64,000 nt of DNA from Cellulosilyticum sp. I15G10I2 (GCF_900095725.1 NZ_FMMP01000006.1:62001-126000); one strand, 5' to 3'; positions 16,367-27,536 are shown, counted from the stretch's first letter. The notes: generated by a model from the sequence alone, not told the origin. A program made the numbers and translations.

Positions 16367-19300
16367 ATGAGTGTTTTCAGAGTATATGTAGAAAAAAGAA
16401 AAGGTTTTAATGTAGAAGTTAAACGTATGAAAAAAGAAATAAGAGATTTTTTATACATTGATTCAGTAACGGACATACGCTTATTAAATAGATATGATAT
16501 AGAGCATATTACAGAAGAGGTTTATAAAAAAGCTCTGAATACTATTTTTTCCGAACCACAATCAGATGTTATTTACGAGGAAGAATTAAATGATCTAGGT
16601 GAATATGCCTTTGCAGTAAGTTACTTAAGAGGACAATATGACCAAAGAGCTGATTCATGTGTACAGTGTATGCGTGCTATAAACAGCGATTTAAATCCTA
16701 TCGTCAAAACAGCTAAAGTTTATATCATTAGTGGCAGCCTTACAGAAGAAGAAAAGAATAAAATTAAAAAAAGTGTTATCAATCCGATTGAAGCAGAAGA
16801 AGTATCACTTGACCCTATAGATACCTTAGATATGACTTATCCTACGCCTGATAATATAAAACAATTAGAAGGCTTTATCACTTTCCAAGAAGAAGCGTTA
16901 GAAGCTTTTAGAAAATCTGAAGGACTTGCCATGAGTCTGGAGGATCTTATCTATTTCCAAAAATACTTTGCCAGTGAAAACAGAGATCCAAGCTATACAG
17001 AGCTTAAGGTAGTAGATACTTATTGGTCAGATCACTGCAGACATACAACTTTTATGACAGAACTTACCCAAATAGAAATAGAAGAAGGCCGTTTTGCTGA
17101 GCCTATTAAAACAGCGCTTGAAGAATATTATGGCATGAGACAAGCTCTTTATACAGATAAAGCGAAAAAAGTTTCACTTATGGATATGGCAACTGTTATT
17201 GTAAAACATCTTAAAAAGAACGGCGGGCTTCAGGAACTTGTAGAGTCAGCTGAAATTAATGCCTGTACTATAGAAGATACAATAAAAGTAAACGGGAAAG
17301 ATGAAGAGTACCTTATTCTCTTTAAAAATGAAACCCATAATCATCCTACAGAGATTGAACCTTTTGGAGGCGCGGCAACTTGTCTTGGCGGCGCTATAAG
17401 AGATCCACTTTCAGGCAGAGCCTTTGTTTATCAAGCAATGCGTGTAACGGGGGCAGCTGATCCTAACGAAAAGATAGAAGAGACACTGCCTGGTAAATTA
17501 CCACAAAGAGTGATTACAAAAACAGCAGCTAAAGGCTATAGTTCTTATGGTAATCAAATTGGTCTTGCAACAGGTGAAGTTAAAGAATATTATCACGAAG
17601 GTTACAAGGCAAAGCGTTTAGAAGTAGGGGCGGTAGTAGGCGCTGTTAAAAAAAGCCATGTAAAACGTGAAGAACCACTACCGGGAGATGTTATTTTGCT
17701 GATAGGTGGGGCAACCGGCCGTGACGGCTGCGGCGGGGCAACTGGCTCATCTAAAGAACATACAGAAGACTCACTTAAAGAATGTGGCTCAGAAGTTCAA
17801 AAAGGAAATCCAGTAGAAGAAAGAAAGCTCCAAAGACTTTTTAGAAACCCGGCTTTCTCAAAACGTATCAAGCGTTGTAATGACTTTGGAGCAGGCGGGG
17901 TTTGTGTAGCCATTGGTGAAATCGCTGAAGGGCTTAGAATAGATCTTGATCAAGTGCCTGTTAAATACATGGGACTCGATGCTACAGAGCTTGCAATATC
18001 TGAGTCTCAAGAAAGAATGGCAATTGCGATCGAGCGCAAGGACCTTGATCATATGATAGCGCTTTGCCACGGAGAAAACTTAAATGCAGTATGCGTTGCA
18101 GAAGTGACCGAAGAAAAACATCTTGTGATGACATGGAGAGGCAAAGAAGTTGTTAATATTAACAGAAATTTCTTAGACAGTGCAGGTGTAACTCAAAAAA
18201 GAACAGCTAAAGTAACAGCACCCGAGATTCAAATTCGAGTAAAAGAGTTGTCTAAAGATACTATTTTAGCCACGCTTAAAGACCTCAATGTAGGACTTCA
18301 AAAAGGTTTAGGGATGCAGTTTGATGGTTCGATTGGAGCTGGTTCGGTGCTTATGCCTTACGGTGGCCGGAATCAGTTGACAAAAGAGGTAGGGATGGTA
18401 GCAAAAGTTCCTGTTATAGAGGGGGAAACAACAGCTGCAACGTACATGACGCACGGCTTTGATCCATATTTATCCGAAATGTCACCTTTCCATGGCGCCC
18501 TTTATGCTGTAGTCGAAAGTATTGCTAAAATAGTAGCCTTAGGGGCAGATTATACAAAGACTTATTTATCTTTTCAAGAGTATTTTGAAAGACTAGGAGA
18601 AGACGCGGCTAAATGGGGAAAACCAGTAGCAGCACTTTTAGGTGCCCTTAAGGCGCAAAAAGAGCTTAGGATTGGCGCAATAGGCGGGAAAGACAGTATG
18701 TCTGGGACATTCGAAAATATGAGTGTACCGCCAACACTTATTTCTTTTACCTGTAATCTAGGGGATGCGAGCACATGCATCAGTGGAAGTTTAAAGGCAG
18801 CGGGCAATAGTTTAGTGTATGTAAGTATACCAAGAGATAACCAGCTGATGCCAGACTTCCAGCATATGCATAAGGCCTACCAAGCTATTTATACACTCGT
18901 TAGAGAAGGTGAAATCCAAAGTGCTTATGCGATAGGTAAAGGTGGCGTAGTTGCTGCTATTACACAAATGGCTATAGGTAATGAAATTGGAGCAAGTATT
19001 CAGCTTCCAGCGCATATAGTACCGTTTGATGCAAGCTATGGAGATCTAATTTTAGAAGTGAGTCAAGAGACAGCTTATAGTCTTAGCAGCAAAATCTTTA
19101 CGATTATTGGTTCTACAACTAAGGAAAATATCATTGCAATTAATGAGGCAAGCTATAGCATTAAAGAAGCTATACAAGCTATCTTAAGTCCTCTTGAAAA
19201 GGTTTTTGCATATAAAGCAGATCATAACAGTGAAGCACAGGATGCTACTTATAAAGCAGAAAGAAAAATTTATGTAGCAAAAAATAGAGTTGCTAAACCC

Positions 19301-20092
19301 AAGGTTGTTATTCCAGTTTTTCCAGGAACGAACTGTGAATATGATACAAGACGAGCGTTTTTAAATGCAGGCGCAGAGGTAGAGGAAGTATTATTTGTTA
19401 ACCGTACGAATGCATCAATAGAAGCATCTATCAAAAAGCTTAATCAAGCTATAGAAACATCACAAATTATAGCTTTTCCTGGGGGATTCTCAGCAGGAGA
19501 TGAGCCAGATGGCAGCGGTAAATTTATTGCAGCAGCTTTTAGAAATGAGAAGCTTAAAGAAGCAATCCATGCACACCTCTATCAAAAGGATGGTTTGATT
19601 TTGGGGATTTGCAATGGTTTTCAAGTACTTGTTAAACTTGGACTTTTACCTTTTGGTGAAATAAGAGAGATGGATGAACATTCACCAACGCTTACTTATA
19701 ATACAATAGGCAAGCATATTTCTCTTATGGCAAAAACAAAAATTACCAGTGTGCAGTCACCCTGGCTTAATCATACAAGACTTGAAGAAATTTATGAAAT
19801 ACCATTATCTCATGGAGAAGGCCGCTTCGTAGCACCAGATGAATTACTCCAGAAACTGATTGCAAAAGGGCAGGTATTTAGCCAATATGTAGATGCTGAT
19901 GGCTTTGTAAGCAGTGATGGCAGTGTAAATGTTAACGGCAGCATGCACAATATCGAAGGGATCTTATCAGAAGATGGCAGAATCATCGGTAAAATGGGAC
20001 ATAGTGAGCGTGTAGGCAAATTTGTACACAAAAATATACCAGGCAACAAAGACCAACAAATCTTTTTATCCGGTGTGGCCTATTTTAAATAA
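16367..20092 (+). CDS. purL: Phosphoribosylformylglycinamidine synthase, single-chain
   Basis: 1241-residue fused enzyme that converts FGAR to FGAM using glutamine and ATP, the fourth step of purine synthesis. It carries an N-terminal PurS-like region, two AIR-synthase-type halves (NETHNHPTEIEPFGGAATC near residue 325; FGAGGVCVAIGE near 505) and a C-terminal glutaminase domain from about residue 980 with the nucleophile Cys in ILGICNGFQVL (about 1080) and the His/Glu pair in SHGEGRF. It replaces separate PurS, PurQ and PurL. AAGGGG precedes the ATG. First gene of the purine operon. Confidence 0.97.
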   Translation: MSVFRVYVEKRKGFNVEVKRMKKEIRDFLYIDSVTDIRLLNRYDIEHITEEVYKKALNTIFSEPQSDVIYEEELNDLGEYAFAVSYLRGQYDQRADSCVQCMRAINSDLNPIVKTAKVYIISGSLTEEEKNKIKKSVINPIEAEEVSLDPIDTLDMTYPTPDNIKQLEGFITFQEEALEAFRKSEGLAMSLEDLIYFQKYFASENRDPSYTELKVVDTYWSDHCRHTTFMTELTQIEIEEGRFAEPIKTALEEYYGMRQALYTDKAKKVSLMDMATVIVKHLKKNGGLQELVESAEINACTIEDTIKVNGKDEEYLILFKNETHNHPTEIEPFGGAATCLGGAIRDPLSGRAFVYQAMRVTGAADPNEKIEETLPGKLPQRVITKTAAKGYSSYGNQIGLATGEVKEYYHEGYKAKRLEVGAVVGAVKKSHVKREEPLPGDVILLIGGATGRDGCGGATGSSKEHTEDSLKECGSEVQKGNPVEERKLQRLFRNPAFSKRIKRCNDFGAGGVCVAIGEIAEGLRIDLDQVPVKYMGLDATELAISESQERMAIAIERKDLDHMIALCHGENLNAVCVAEVTEEKHLVMTWRGKEVVNINRNFLDSAGVTQKRTAKVTAPEIQIRVKELSKDTILATLKDLNVGLQKGLGMQFDGSIGAGSVLMPYGGRNQLTKEVGMVAKVPVIEGETTAATYMTHGFDPYLSEMSPFHGALYAVVESIAKIVALGADYTKTYLSFQEYFERLGEDAAKWGKPVAALLGALKAQKELRIGAIGGKDSMSGTFENMSVPPTLISFTCNLGDASTCISGSLKAAGNSLVYVSIPRDNQLMPDFQHMHKAYQAIYTLVREGEIQSAYAIGKGGVVAAITQMAIGNEIGASIQLPAHIVPFDASYGDLILEVSQETAYSLSSKIFTIIGSTTKENIIAINEASYSIKEAIQAILSPLEKVFAYKADHNSEAQDATYKAERKIYVAKNRVAKPKVVIPVFPGTNCEYDTRRAFLNAGAEVEEVLFVNRTNASIEASIKKLNQAIETSQIIAFPGGFSAGDEPDGSGKFIAAAFRNEKLKEAIHAHLYQKDGLILGICNGFQVLVKLGLLPFGEIREMDEHSPTLTYNTIGKHISLMAKTKITSVQSPWLNHTRLEEIYEIPLSHGEGRFVAPDELLQKLIAKGQVFSQYVDADGFVSSDGSVNVNGSMHNIEGILSEDGRIIGKMGHSERVGKFVHKNIPGNKDQQIFLSGVAYFK

Positions 20093-20139
20093 CATAAAAA
20101 ATTTATTTTTTATTTTAAACATTGATGGAGGAATGATTC

Positions 20140-20844
20140 GTGGAAAAGGGAGAATTATTATACGAGGGCAAGGCTAAAAGAGTTTACAAAACAGAAGATC
20201 CAAAACTTTTTATTGTAAGTTACAAAGATGATGCAACGGCTTTTAATGGCGAGAAAAAAGGCACTATTGTGGGTAAAGGTGTTGTAAATAACCGTATGAG
20301 TAATATTATGTGTCAGATGCTTGAAGACAACGGTATTGCAACACATCTTGTAAAAGAACTTAATGAGAGAGAAACTGTTGTTCGGGCAGTAGAAATCGTA
20401 CCGCTTGAAGTGATTGTACGTAATGTGGCAGCAGGCTCCTTTTCTAAAAGGTTTGGGGTAGAAGAAGGCACAGTACTTAAAAATCCCACCCTGGAATTTT
20501 GTCTTAAAAATGATGCGCTTGGAGATCCTATGATTAATGACTATCATATTTTAGCCCTTGATATTGCAACAGAAAAAGAACTTAAAGAAATGCGTGAAAT
20601 GACTTTTAAAATTAACGCGCTTTTAGTAGAGCATTTTAAGAAAATTGGCGTAAAGCTTATTGATTTTAAGATTGAACTTGGCAGAGTGGACGGTAAGATT
20701 ATCTTAGCCGATGAAATTTCACCAGATACATGTAGGTTTTGGGACGTAGAGACAAATGAAAAACTTGATAAAGACCGTTTTAGAAGAGATCTTGGCGGAG
20801 TAGAAGAAGTTTATCAAGAAATGTTAAATAGAGTAACCAAATAG
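20140..20844 (+). CDS. purC: SAICAR synthase
   Basis: 234 residues; joins CAIR and aspartate with ATP to give SAICAR. Family blocks: [13 protein letters not shown] at the N-terminus, [37 protein letters not shown] and [17 protein letters not shown] start with GGAGGA upstream. Lies 47 bases after purL and 11 before purF. Confidence 0.97.
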   Translation: MEKGELLYEGKAKRVYKTEDPKLFIVSYKDDATAFNGEKKGTIVGKGVVNNRMSNIMCQMLEDNGIATHLVKELNERETVVRAVEIVPLEVIVRNVAAGSFSKRFGVEEGTVLKNPTLEFCLKNDALGDPMINDYHILALDIATEKELKEMREMTFKINALLVEHFKKIGVKLIDFKIELGRVDGKIILADEISPDTCRFWDVETNEKLDKDRFRRDLGGVEEVYQEMLNRVTK

Positions 20845-20855
20845 GAGATAACCTT

Positions 20856-22253
20856 ATGAAATTTTTACAAGAAGATTCTTTACATGAAGAATGCGGCGTT
20901 ATAGGTATCTATAGAAATGAAAAAGATGCAGCAAGTCTTGCTTATTATGGACTTTTTGCCCTGCAGCACAGAGGGCAGGAGTGTGCTGGGATTGCTGTTA
21001 ATCATAACGGCATCGTAGAGAACTATAAAGGCATGGGACTTGTATCAGATGTTTTTAGTGAAGAGACACTAAAAGATTTAAAAGGAAACATTGCAATAGG
21101 CCATGTAAGATATTCGACAGCTGGAGATAAAGATGTTAGGAATGCACAGCCTCTTGTAGCTAAATATAAAAGAGGTGACATTGGACTTGCCCATAACGGC
21201 AATTTGGTCAATAGTGAAAGCATTAGAGAAATGCTCGAAGATGATGGTGTTATTTTTCAAACCACAACAGATTCAGAATCCATTTTGAATTTAGTTTCAA
21301 GACATAGCAGACGTGGGATTGAAACAGGGATTAGAAATACAATGAGTCTTTTAAAAGGTGCTTATGCACTAGTGATTACAACAGGAGAAAGTCTGATTGG
21401 CATTCGTGATCCTCATGGACTTAGGCCGCTTTGTATTGGTAAGCTTAGGGATGGCTATGTGTTTGCATCAGAAAGTTGTGCCCTTGATGTACTTGATGCA
21501 GAGTTTATAAGAGATGTAGAGCCAGGTGAAGTTGTGATGATTGATAAAGAAGGCATGAGAAGTATTGAGCCTGCTAATTGGTGCCAAAAACATCTCTGTG
21601 TATTTGAGCTTATTTATTTTGCCAGACCAGACAGTGTATTAGATGGAGACAGTGTTTACGAGTTCAGACAAAATGCAGGCAGACTTCTTGCTAAACAGAG
21701 AAAGCTTGAAGCAGATATTGTTATTCCAGTACCAGACTCGGGGATACCATCTGCTATAGGTTATTCAAAAGAATCAGGGATTCCTTATGGAGAAGGGCTT
21801 GTTAAAAACAGATATATAGGACGTACCTTTATACAGCCCACTCAAGAGATGAGAGAAAATGCAGTAAAAATCAAACTATCGCCGCTTAGACAAAATATAG
21901 AAGGTAAAAAAGTTATTATGATTGATGACTCCATTGTAAGAGGGACAACCTGTAAACGTATTGTAGAACAAATCAGAAAGGCTGGGGCTCGTGAAATCCA
22001 TGTTTGTATTACCTCACCTCCTGTACAATATCCTTGTTATTTTGGAATAGATACCCCTTATAGAGAATATCTTATTGGGGCAAATAAAACAGTAGATGAA
22101 ATTTGTGAATATTTAGGGGCGGATTCACTGACTTATCTTGGAGAAGAAGAACTAAGAGAAGCTTGTGGCCACAAAAGTCAATTCTGCAAAGCTTGCTTTA
22201 ATGGAAGATATCCAATGGAAGTACCTATTGAATGTCAGCCTTCAGAATGTTAA
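20856..22253 (+). CDS. purF: Amidophosphoribosyltransferase
   Basis: First committed enzyme of purine synthesis: PRPP plus glutamine gives phosphoribosylamine. 465 residues with a 12-residue propeptide (MKFLQEDSLHEE) before the catalytic Cys13 in CGVIGIY, as in the Bacillus enzyme. The Ntn glutaminase domain is followed by a phosphoribosyltransferase domain with the PRPP loop VIMIDDSIVRGTT. Cysteines at CQKHLC and SQFCKACFNG suggest the 4Fe-4S cluster of the Bacillus type. Confidence 0.97.
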   Translation: MKFLQEDSLHEECGVIGIYRNEKDAASLAYYGLFALQHRGQECAGIAVNHNGIVENYKGMGLVSDVFSEETLKDLKGNIAIGHVRYSTAGDKDVRNAQPLVAKYKRGDIGLAHNGNLVNSESIREMLEDDGVIFQTTTDSESILNLVSRHSRRGIETGIRNTMSLLKGAYALVITTGESLIGIRDPHGLRPLCIGKLRDGYVFASESCALDVLDAEFIRDVEPGEVVMIDKEGMRSIEPANWCQKHLCVFELIYFARPDSVLDGDSVYEFRQNAGRLLAKQRKLEADIVIPVPDSGIPSAIGYSKESGIPYGEGLVKNRYIGRTFIQPTQEMRENAVKIKLSPLRQNIEGKKVIMIDDSIVRGTTCKRIVEQIRKAGAREIHVCITSPPVQYPCYFGIDTPYREYLIGANKTVDEICEYLGADSLTYLGEEELREACGHKSQFCKACFNGRYPMEVPIECQPSEC

Positions 22254-22265
22254 TTTGAAACTATA

Positions 22266-22285
22266 CCCTAGGCAAATGTCTAGGG
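22266..22285 (+). other. Small hairpin between purF and purM
   Basis: CCCTAG-8 bases-CTAGGG with no T run. Probably an RNA processing or stability element within the operon, or of no function. Confidence 0.35.
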
Positions 22286-22313
22286 AATCTTTGATGCTTA
22301 TAAGGAGGACATT

Positions 22314-23354
22314 ATGTCTAATAAAATCACATATAAAGATGCTGGTGTGGATGTACACCGCGGATATGAAGCTGTTGCACAGATGAAAGAGCACGTTAAA
22401 TCAACTTTTACAAAAGGGGTACTAACAGATATCGGAAGCTTTGGAGGGGCCTTTTCTCTTGCAGCTTTTAGCGGCATGAAAGAACCTGTACTTGTATCTG
22501 GAACGGACGGAGTAGGTACAAAACTAAAGCTTGCTTTTGATATGAACAAACATGATACGATCGGCGTAGATGCAGTAGCTATGTGTGTTAATGATATTAT
22601 TTGCGGAGGGGCAGAGCCGCTTTTTTTCCTTGACTACATCGCTACAGGTAAAATCGCCCCAGAGCATGTTGCAAGCATTGTTAAAGGGATTGCAGATGGC
22701 TGCAAAGAAAGTATGTGTGCCTTAGTTGGCGGGGAAACAGCAGAAATGCCAGGCTTTTATCCAGATGGTGAATATGACGTAGCTGGTTTTGCAGTAGGTA
22801 TAGTAGACCGCGCAGATATGATAGATGGCAGCTATATTAAAGCGGGAGATGTGATTATTGGGCTGCCTTCATCAGGGGTACACAGCAATGGTTATTCACT
22901 TGTTAGAAAATTAGTAGAAGTAGCTGGTGTTCAGCTTGACGCATACAGCGAGGAGCTTGGAGAAACTTACGGAGAAGCGCTTCTTAAACCAACTAAACTT
23001 TATGTAAAAGCAGTAAAAGCAGCTAAAGAAGCAGCTAAGATAAAAGGCATTGCCCATATTACAGGAGGCGGATTTATTGAAAATGTACCTCGTATGCTAC
23101 CAGAAGGTGTAGATGCTAAAATTAATCTTAAAGAAATTGAAAAACCAGCAGTTTATAGCTTTTTAGAAAAAACTTCTAATCTAGGTGTAGATGAACTTTA
23201 CAATACATTCAACATGGGAATTGGAATGATGATGGTCGTTGACGCAGCAGATCATGATAAAGTGCTAACTGCGCTTAATCGTATTGGAGAAAAAGCTAAA
23301 GTTATAGGTGAGATCATAAGCGGCAATAAGGGTGTTGTTTTATGCGAGGACTAA
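22314..23354 (+). CDS. purM: Phosphoribosylformylglycinamidine cyclo-ligase
   Basis: 346 residues; converts FGAM to AIR with ATP. Family motifs: [13 protein letters not shown] at the start, [40 protein letters not shown] and [24 protein letters not shown] precedes the ATG. The 3' end overlaps purN by 13 bases, suggesting coupled translation. Confidence 0.97.
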   Translation: MSNKITYKDAGVDVHRGYEAVAQMKEHVKSTFTKGVLTDIGSFGGAFSLAAFSGMKEPVLVSGTDGVGTKLKLAFDMNKHDTIGVDAVAMCVNDIICGGAEPLFFLDYIATGKIAPEHVASIVKGIADGCKESMCALVGGETAEMPGFYPDGEYDVAGFAVGIVDRADMIDGSYIKAGDVIIGLPSSGVHSNGYSLVRKLVEVAGVQLDAYSEELGETYGEALLKPTKLYVKAVKAAKEAAKIKGIAHITGGGFIENVPRMLPEGVDAKINLKEIEKPAVYSFLEKTSNLGVDELYNTFNMGIGMMMVVDAADHDKVLTALNRIGEKAKVIGEIISGNKGVVLCED

Positions 23355-23923
23355 GACTAGGGGTTTTAGTATCAGGCAGCGGCAGCAATCTTCAAAGTAT
23401 TATTGATGCAGTAGAAAGCGGAAAGCTTAAAAGTGAAATAGTCTGTGTGATTTCCAATAAAGAACAGGCTTATGGACTTGAACGTGCGAGAAAGCATAAC
23501 TTGCCAGCACTTTTTATTAATCCAAAAGAAGAAAATTACGATGCGAAACTTTTAAATACACTTAAAGCTTATGAAGTAGATTTGGTTGTACTGGCGGGCT
23601 ATTTAAAGATTATCGATAAAGAACTTGTAGAAACATTCAAAGGAAGAATTATTAATATCCATCCCTCACTTTTACCTAAATATGGTGGTAAAGGCTACTA
23701 CGGTATTCATGTCCACGCGGCAGTTATCGCTGCCGGAGAGAAAGAAAGCGGTGCGACTGTTCATCATGTGGACATTGGTATTGACACGGGAGATACTATT
23801 CTTCAGAAGAAATTAGAAGTGTACACAGACGATACGCCAGAGAGCCTTCAAAAAAGGATTTTAGAAGAGATTGAACATAAAATTTTAGTTGAGGCAATTG
23901 CACATTTAGAAGGGAGAGCCTAA
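23342..23923 (+). CDS. purN: Phosphoribosylglycinamide formyltransferase
   Basis: 193 residues; transfers formyl from 10-formyltetrahydrofolate to GAR. The active-site Asn, His and Asp are in [11 protein letters not shown] and [10 protein letters not shown], with the phosphate loop [12 protein letters not shown] at the N-terminus. Start lies inside purM; purD follows after two bases. Confidence 0.97.
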   Translation: MRGLRLGVLVSGSGSNLQSIIDAVESGKLKSEIVCVISNKEQAYGLERARKHNLPALFINPKEENYDAKLLNTLKAYEVDLVVLAGYLKIIDKELVETFKGRIINIHPSLLPKYGGKGYYGIHVHAAVIAAGEKESGATVHHVDIGIDTGDTILQKKLEVYTDDTPESLQKRILEEIEHKILVEAIAHLEGRA

Positions 23924-23925
23924 AA

Positions 23926-25179
23926 ATGAAAGTATTAATAGTAGGAAATGGCGGCAGAGAGTCAGCTATTGCAGATACAGTTAAAAGATTTCATACAGAT
24001 GCACAGATTTTTGTAGCACCAGGCAATGGCGGTACAGCAAAAGCCTTTACCAATGTGCCTATTGCAGCAGATCAAATAGATGCTTTGGCTGAGTTTGCCA
24101 AAGATGAACAAATAGATTTTACAATTGTTGGACCTGAAGTGCCATTAGTTCTAGGGATTGTTGATAGATTTGAAGCATTGGGGATAAAAGTGTTTGGCCC
24201 AAACAAAGTATGTGCACAGTTTGAAGGCAGTAAGCGGTTTACAAAAGAATTTTTGATGAGAAATGATATTCCTACAGCCAAATATGCAAGTTTTAACAGT
24301 GATGAAGTAGAGGCTTGCGTAGCGGAGGTAGAAAATTTTAGCCTGCCGGTTGTTGTTAAAGCAGATGGCTTAGCTGCTGGTAAAGGCGTACTTATTTGTG
24401 AAAGCTACGAAGATGCAAAAAAAGAAATTAGAGAGATCTTCAGCGGCAAATTTGAAGGTGCCGGAGATACAATTGTACTTGAAGAGTTTCTTACAGGTAT
24501 CGAAGCTTCGCTCCTTTGCTTTGTAGATGGTAAAACAATTGTACCTATGGAAACAGCCCGCGACTATAAACGTGCTTTAGATGATGATAAAGGCCTTAAT
24601 ACAGGTGGCATGGGAGGTTTTTCACCCAATCCCATTATTACAGCTGATGTTAAAAAAGTTATAGATAAAAAGATCCTTGAGCCTATTATAACTGGTTTTC
24701 AAAAAGAAAACTTAGATTTTAAAGGTGTACTCTTTATTGGGCTGATGATAGAAAATGGTGAACCCAAAGTGCTTGAGTTTAATGTGCGTTTTGGAGATCC
24801 AGAAACTCAAAGTGTACTGCCAAGACTTAAAACTGATTTAATTGAGATTTGTAATGCGTGTATTGAAGGAAGACTTGATGAGATTAACATGGAGTGGGAC
24901 GAAAGACAAAGTGTTACCCTTGTAATGTCTAGCAAAGGATATCCAGAGACTTCTCATAAAGGGGATGTAATAGAGGGACTAGATACACTTAATCCAGAAA
25001 CTTATTTATTCCATGCAGGTACTAAAAAGGTTGGAGATGAAATTCAGACTGATGGTGGCCGGGTGTTGGCTATTACGAGTCTTGCTGGTAATCTAGAAGA
25101 AGCTAGAGCTAATGTTTACGAAGAACTTAAAAAGATTAGATTTTATGGCATGCAGTATCGAACGGATATTGCAAAGTAA
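23926..25179 (+). CDS. purD: Phosphoribosylamine-glycine ligase
   Basis: 417-residue ATP-grasp enzyme joining phosphoribosylamine and glycine to GAR. Motifs: VGNGGRESAIA, VVGPE-type IVGPEVPLVLGI, VVKADGLAAGKGV, LNTGGMGGFSPNP and EFNVRFGDPETQ. Complete and in the operon between purN and purK. Confidence 0.97.
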   Translation: MKVLIVGNGGRESAIADTVKRFHTDAQIFVAPGNGGTAKAFTNVPIAADQIDALAEFAKDEQIDFTIVGPEVPLVLGIVDRFEALGIKVFGPNKVCAQFEGSKRFTKEFLMRNDIPTAKYASFNSDEVEACVAEVENFSLPVVVKADGLAAGKGVLICESYEDAKKEIREIFSGKFEGAGDTIVLEEFLTGIEASLLCFVDGKTIVPMETARDYKRALDDDKGLNTGGMGGFSPNPIITADVKKVIDKKILEPIITGFQKENLDFKGVLFIGLMIENGEPKVLEFNVRFGDPETQSVLPRLKTDLIEICNACIEGRLDEINMEWDERQSVTLVMSSKGYPETSHKGDVIEGLDTLNPETYLFHAGTKKVGDEIQTDGGRVLAITSLAGNLEEARANVYEELKKIRFYGMQYRTDIAK

Positions 25180-25207
25180 AAGTCTTGCTTGAATAGGTGG
25201 TGAAAAG

Positions 25208-26404
25208 ATGAATGCAAGAGAAATTAAAAGGTTGGCACCTCCTTCGACTATTGGGATTGTTGGTGGGGGACAGCTTGGTCGTATGATGGCGCATGAAGCA
25301 AAGCGTATGGGATATAATGTTATTGTACTTGATCCAAAGCCTAATGCACCTACTGGTCAGGTTGCAGATGAGCAGATTACAGCTGATTTTTCAGATCTTG
25401 CAGCTTTAAGACAGCTGGCTGCAAGAACGGATGTTTTAACTTATGAATTTGAACATATTGATGTGGAACTGCTTAGTATATTAGAAAATGAAGGCTATAC
25501 TATTTATCCATCAGCACGTACGCTGAGGATGATTCAAAATAAATTTGTGCAAAAAAATGCCCTGAAAGAGGCTGGAATTCCTGTACCAAACTTTTATACC
25601 GTAAACAGCTTAGAGGAACTTACTGAGACTTTTGACAAGCTTGGTGGGAAGTTGGTGTTAAAAAGCTGTACGGGAGGTTATGATGGTAAGGGTAATGCGA
25701 TTATTAAACATAGAGATCAGCTTGAGACAGCTTATCAGATGCTTTCAGGGTATGAACTGATGGCTGAGGAATTTGTAGACTATATCAAGGAAGTATCTAT
25801 CATCGTTGCCAAAAACCATGAGAAGATCGTTTTTTATCCTGTAGCAGAAAATAGCCATAAGGATAGTATTCTTATCCATACAATAGTTCCAGCGGGTATT
25901 ACAGAGAAAGTAGAAGAAAAGATTCAAGAAGCAGCTCAGAAGGTTATTGAGACAATCAATGATTATGGGATTTTTTGTATTGAGTTCTTTGTGGATATTG
26001 AGGGGAATATTTTAGTCAATGAAATAGCTCCTAGACCTCATAATTCAGGACATTATTCTATCGAAGGGTGTATTACTTCTCAATTTGAACAGATTATAAG
26101 AGTTATAACTGGTATGCCTCTTGGATCGACCAAATTAAGATCAGTTTGTGCCATGTACAACTTACTTGGTAGTGAGGATGTAGATGGTGCGTATTGCATT
26201 GATGGGGTAGAAAATATTTTAGAGATGGAAGACTGTCATTTTCATTTATATGGTAAGGCAGATACAAAGCCACTTAAGAAGATTGGACACATAACAGCTT
26301 TGGGTGAAACTGGAGATCTGGCATTACTTAAGGCGAGAGAAGCACTCTATAGTATACAAGTTAAACCCGTAGAGGAGGAAAGATCAAATGAAAGCACAAG
26401 ATAA
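25208..26404 (+). CDS. purK: N5-carboxyaminoimidazole ribonucleotide synthase
   Basis: 398-residue ATP-grasp enzyme; AIR, bicarbonate and ATP give N5-CAIR, the substrate of PurE. Motifs: [41 protein letters not shown] and [15 protein letters not shown]. The stop overlaps purE by 17 bases. Its presence shows the bacterial two-step route with a class I PurE. Confidence 0.97.
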   Translation: MNAREIKRLAPPSTIGIVGGGQLGRMMAHEAKRMGYNVIVLDPKPNAPTGQVADEQITADFSDLAALRQLAARTDVLTYEFEHIDVELLSILENEGYTIYPSARTLRMIQNKFVQKNALKEAGIPVPNFYTVNSLEELTETFDKLGGKLVLKSCTGGYDGKGNAIIKHRDQLETAYQMLSGYELMAEEFVDYIKEVSIIVAKNHEKIVFYPVAENSHKDSILIHTIVPAGITEKVEEKIQEAAQKVIETINDYGIFCIEFFVDIEGNILVNEIAPRPHNSGHYSIEGCITSQFEQIIRVITGMPLGSTKLRSVCAMYNLLGSEDVDGAYCIDGVENILEMEDCHFHLYGKADTKPLKKIGHITALGETGDLALLKAREALYSIQVKPVEEERSNESTR

Positions 26405-26894
26405 AGCACCAATTGTGGGGATTATTATGGGAAGCCAATCAGATTTAGGGATTATGAAAATGGCTGCCGCGATTATGGAAGAATGCCAGGTACCTTATGA
26501 GATCAAAGTCGTATCAGCGCATAGAACTCCTGAAAGAATGTATGAATATGCGAAAGATGCAGAACAAAGAGGCATAGAAGTTATTATCGCTGGAGCAGGC
26601 GGTGCAGCCCATCTGCCGGGAATGGTGGCGTCGATGACCTTTCTGCCTGTCGTCGGGGTACCTGTTAAACTCAAGGAATTAGATGGCATGGATTCACTGC
26701 TTTCAATCGTGCAAATGCCAGGCGGAATACCTGTAGCTACTGTGGGAATTAATAATGCAAAAAATGCGGGGATACTGGCTACAAGGATCGTAGGCATTAA
26801 GCATCCTGAGATTAGAGAAAAATTAGGTGAGTATGTTCGGAAGATGAAAGAGGGCATTGGGTATGACCTTGAGGATATACTTGCAGAGAGTTAA
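26388..26894 (+). CDS. purE: N5-CAIR mutase
   Basis: 168 residues, class I PurE; converts N5-CAIR to CAIR. Motifs: [23 protein letters not shown] with the catalytic His, [12 protein letters not shown] and [21 protein letters not shown] lies within purK upstream of the ATG. Placing purE and purK last is unusual compared with Bacillus, where they lead the operon. Confidence 0.97.
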   Translation: MKAQDKAPIVGIIMGSQSDLGIMKMAAAIMEECQVPYEIKVVSAHRTPERMYEYAKDAEQRGIEVIIAGAGGAAHLPGMVASMTFLPVVGVPVKLKELDGMDSLLSIVQMPGGIPVATVGINNAKNAGILATRIVGIKHPEIREKLGEYVRKMKEGIGYDLEDILAES

Positions 26895-26985
26895 GTTGTA
26901 GACTTCAGAGTAAGAGACCTTAGGCTATATGTGATGTAAAAAGAAGTTTTGATTATAAATATAATAAAATGGAGTAAAGTGGGAT

Positions 26986-27023
26986 AAGCTAGTTGCATTT
27001 AAGAGATGCTGCTGGCTTTTTTT
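26986..27023 (+). terminator. Terminator of the purine operon
   Basis: AAGCTAGTTGCAT pairs with ATGCTGCTGGCTT (12 of 13 positions including wobbles) followed by seven T. It separates the purine operon from the cassette region. Confidence 0.85.
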
Positions 27024-27252
27024 ATATTGAGCGACTTTAGGATTAGAAAAAAGATAGTTGATGCGGGGCCACAGAAATGGCAGGGATACCGATCATCTTT
27101 TCCGCTCTACATAGCCAAAACTGAGTCAAGCTAGAAGCTACCTTAATTCTTACAGCTAACTTCTAAAATCGACAGATATTCTTAAAATATAATAAAGCTA
27201 GATAGGTAAAAAACGGAATAGTATAAAAATTTATAATTAAATATAAAATTCG
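27024..27252. other. Gene-free stretch before the structured RNA
   Basis: No reading frame with a ribosome binding site, no hairpin of note and no attC-like box is seen here. AT content rises toward the promoter at 27253. Confidence 0.5.
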
Positions 27253-27281
27253 TTTGTGTAGATAGAGAAATTTGGTATAAT
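27253..27281 (+). promoter_or_regulatory. Sigma-A-type promoter with extended -10
   Basis: TTTGTG, 17 bases, then TATAAT (27276-27281) preceded by TGG. Start of transcription is expected near 27288, at the first stem of the candidate RNA. It reads toward the histidine phosphatase and the cassette array, so it could act as a cassette promoter. Confidence 0.6.
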
Positions 27282-27286
27282 GTATG

Positions 27287-27470
27287 TAACTTAATAGGAA
27301 AGAGTATTGTAAGCTAAAGTAAGATTTCACGACATCAACGTCGGGAATACCACTAATTTATAAATATATAACGACGTACATAGCGAAGATATTTAAGTTA
27401 TCTGAAAGACGGCGTAAAGGCCTCACCAACCGTGGCTCGGATTAAACTAGAGTCGGTCTTTAGGGCCTTT
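27287..27470 (+). ncRNA. Candidate structured non-coding RNA
   Basis: About 185 bases with several consistent helices: closing stem TAACTTAA (27287) with TTAAGTTA (27393); hairpin CGAC/GTCG (27330, 27340); GAAAGAC (27404) with GTCTTT (27456); hairpin GGCTC/GAGTC (27434, 27450); AAAGGCC (27416) with GGCCTTT (27464). The last pair interleaves with the GAAAGAC helix, making a pseudoknot. GC-rich patches here stand out from the AT-rich flanks. It resembles my memory of the raiA-motif RNAs of Firmicutes, but I could not confirm the family. No T run closes it. The boundary of the first cassette may fall inside it. Confidence 0.45.
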
Positions 27471-27536
27471 GTTAAGGAACAATAACATTAAAATGCGATA
27501 TAGAGATTATTTATATAATAAGGGGGATAAATAATT

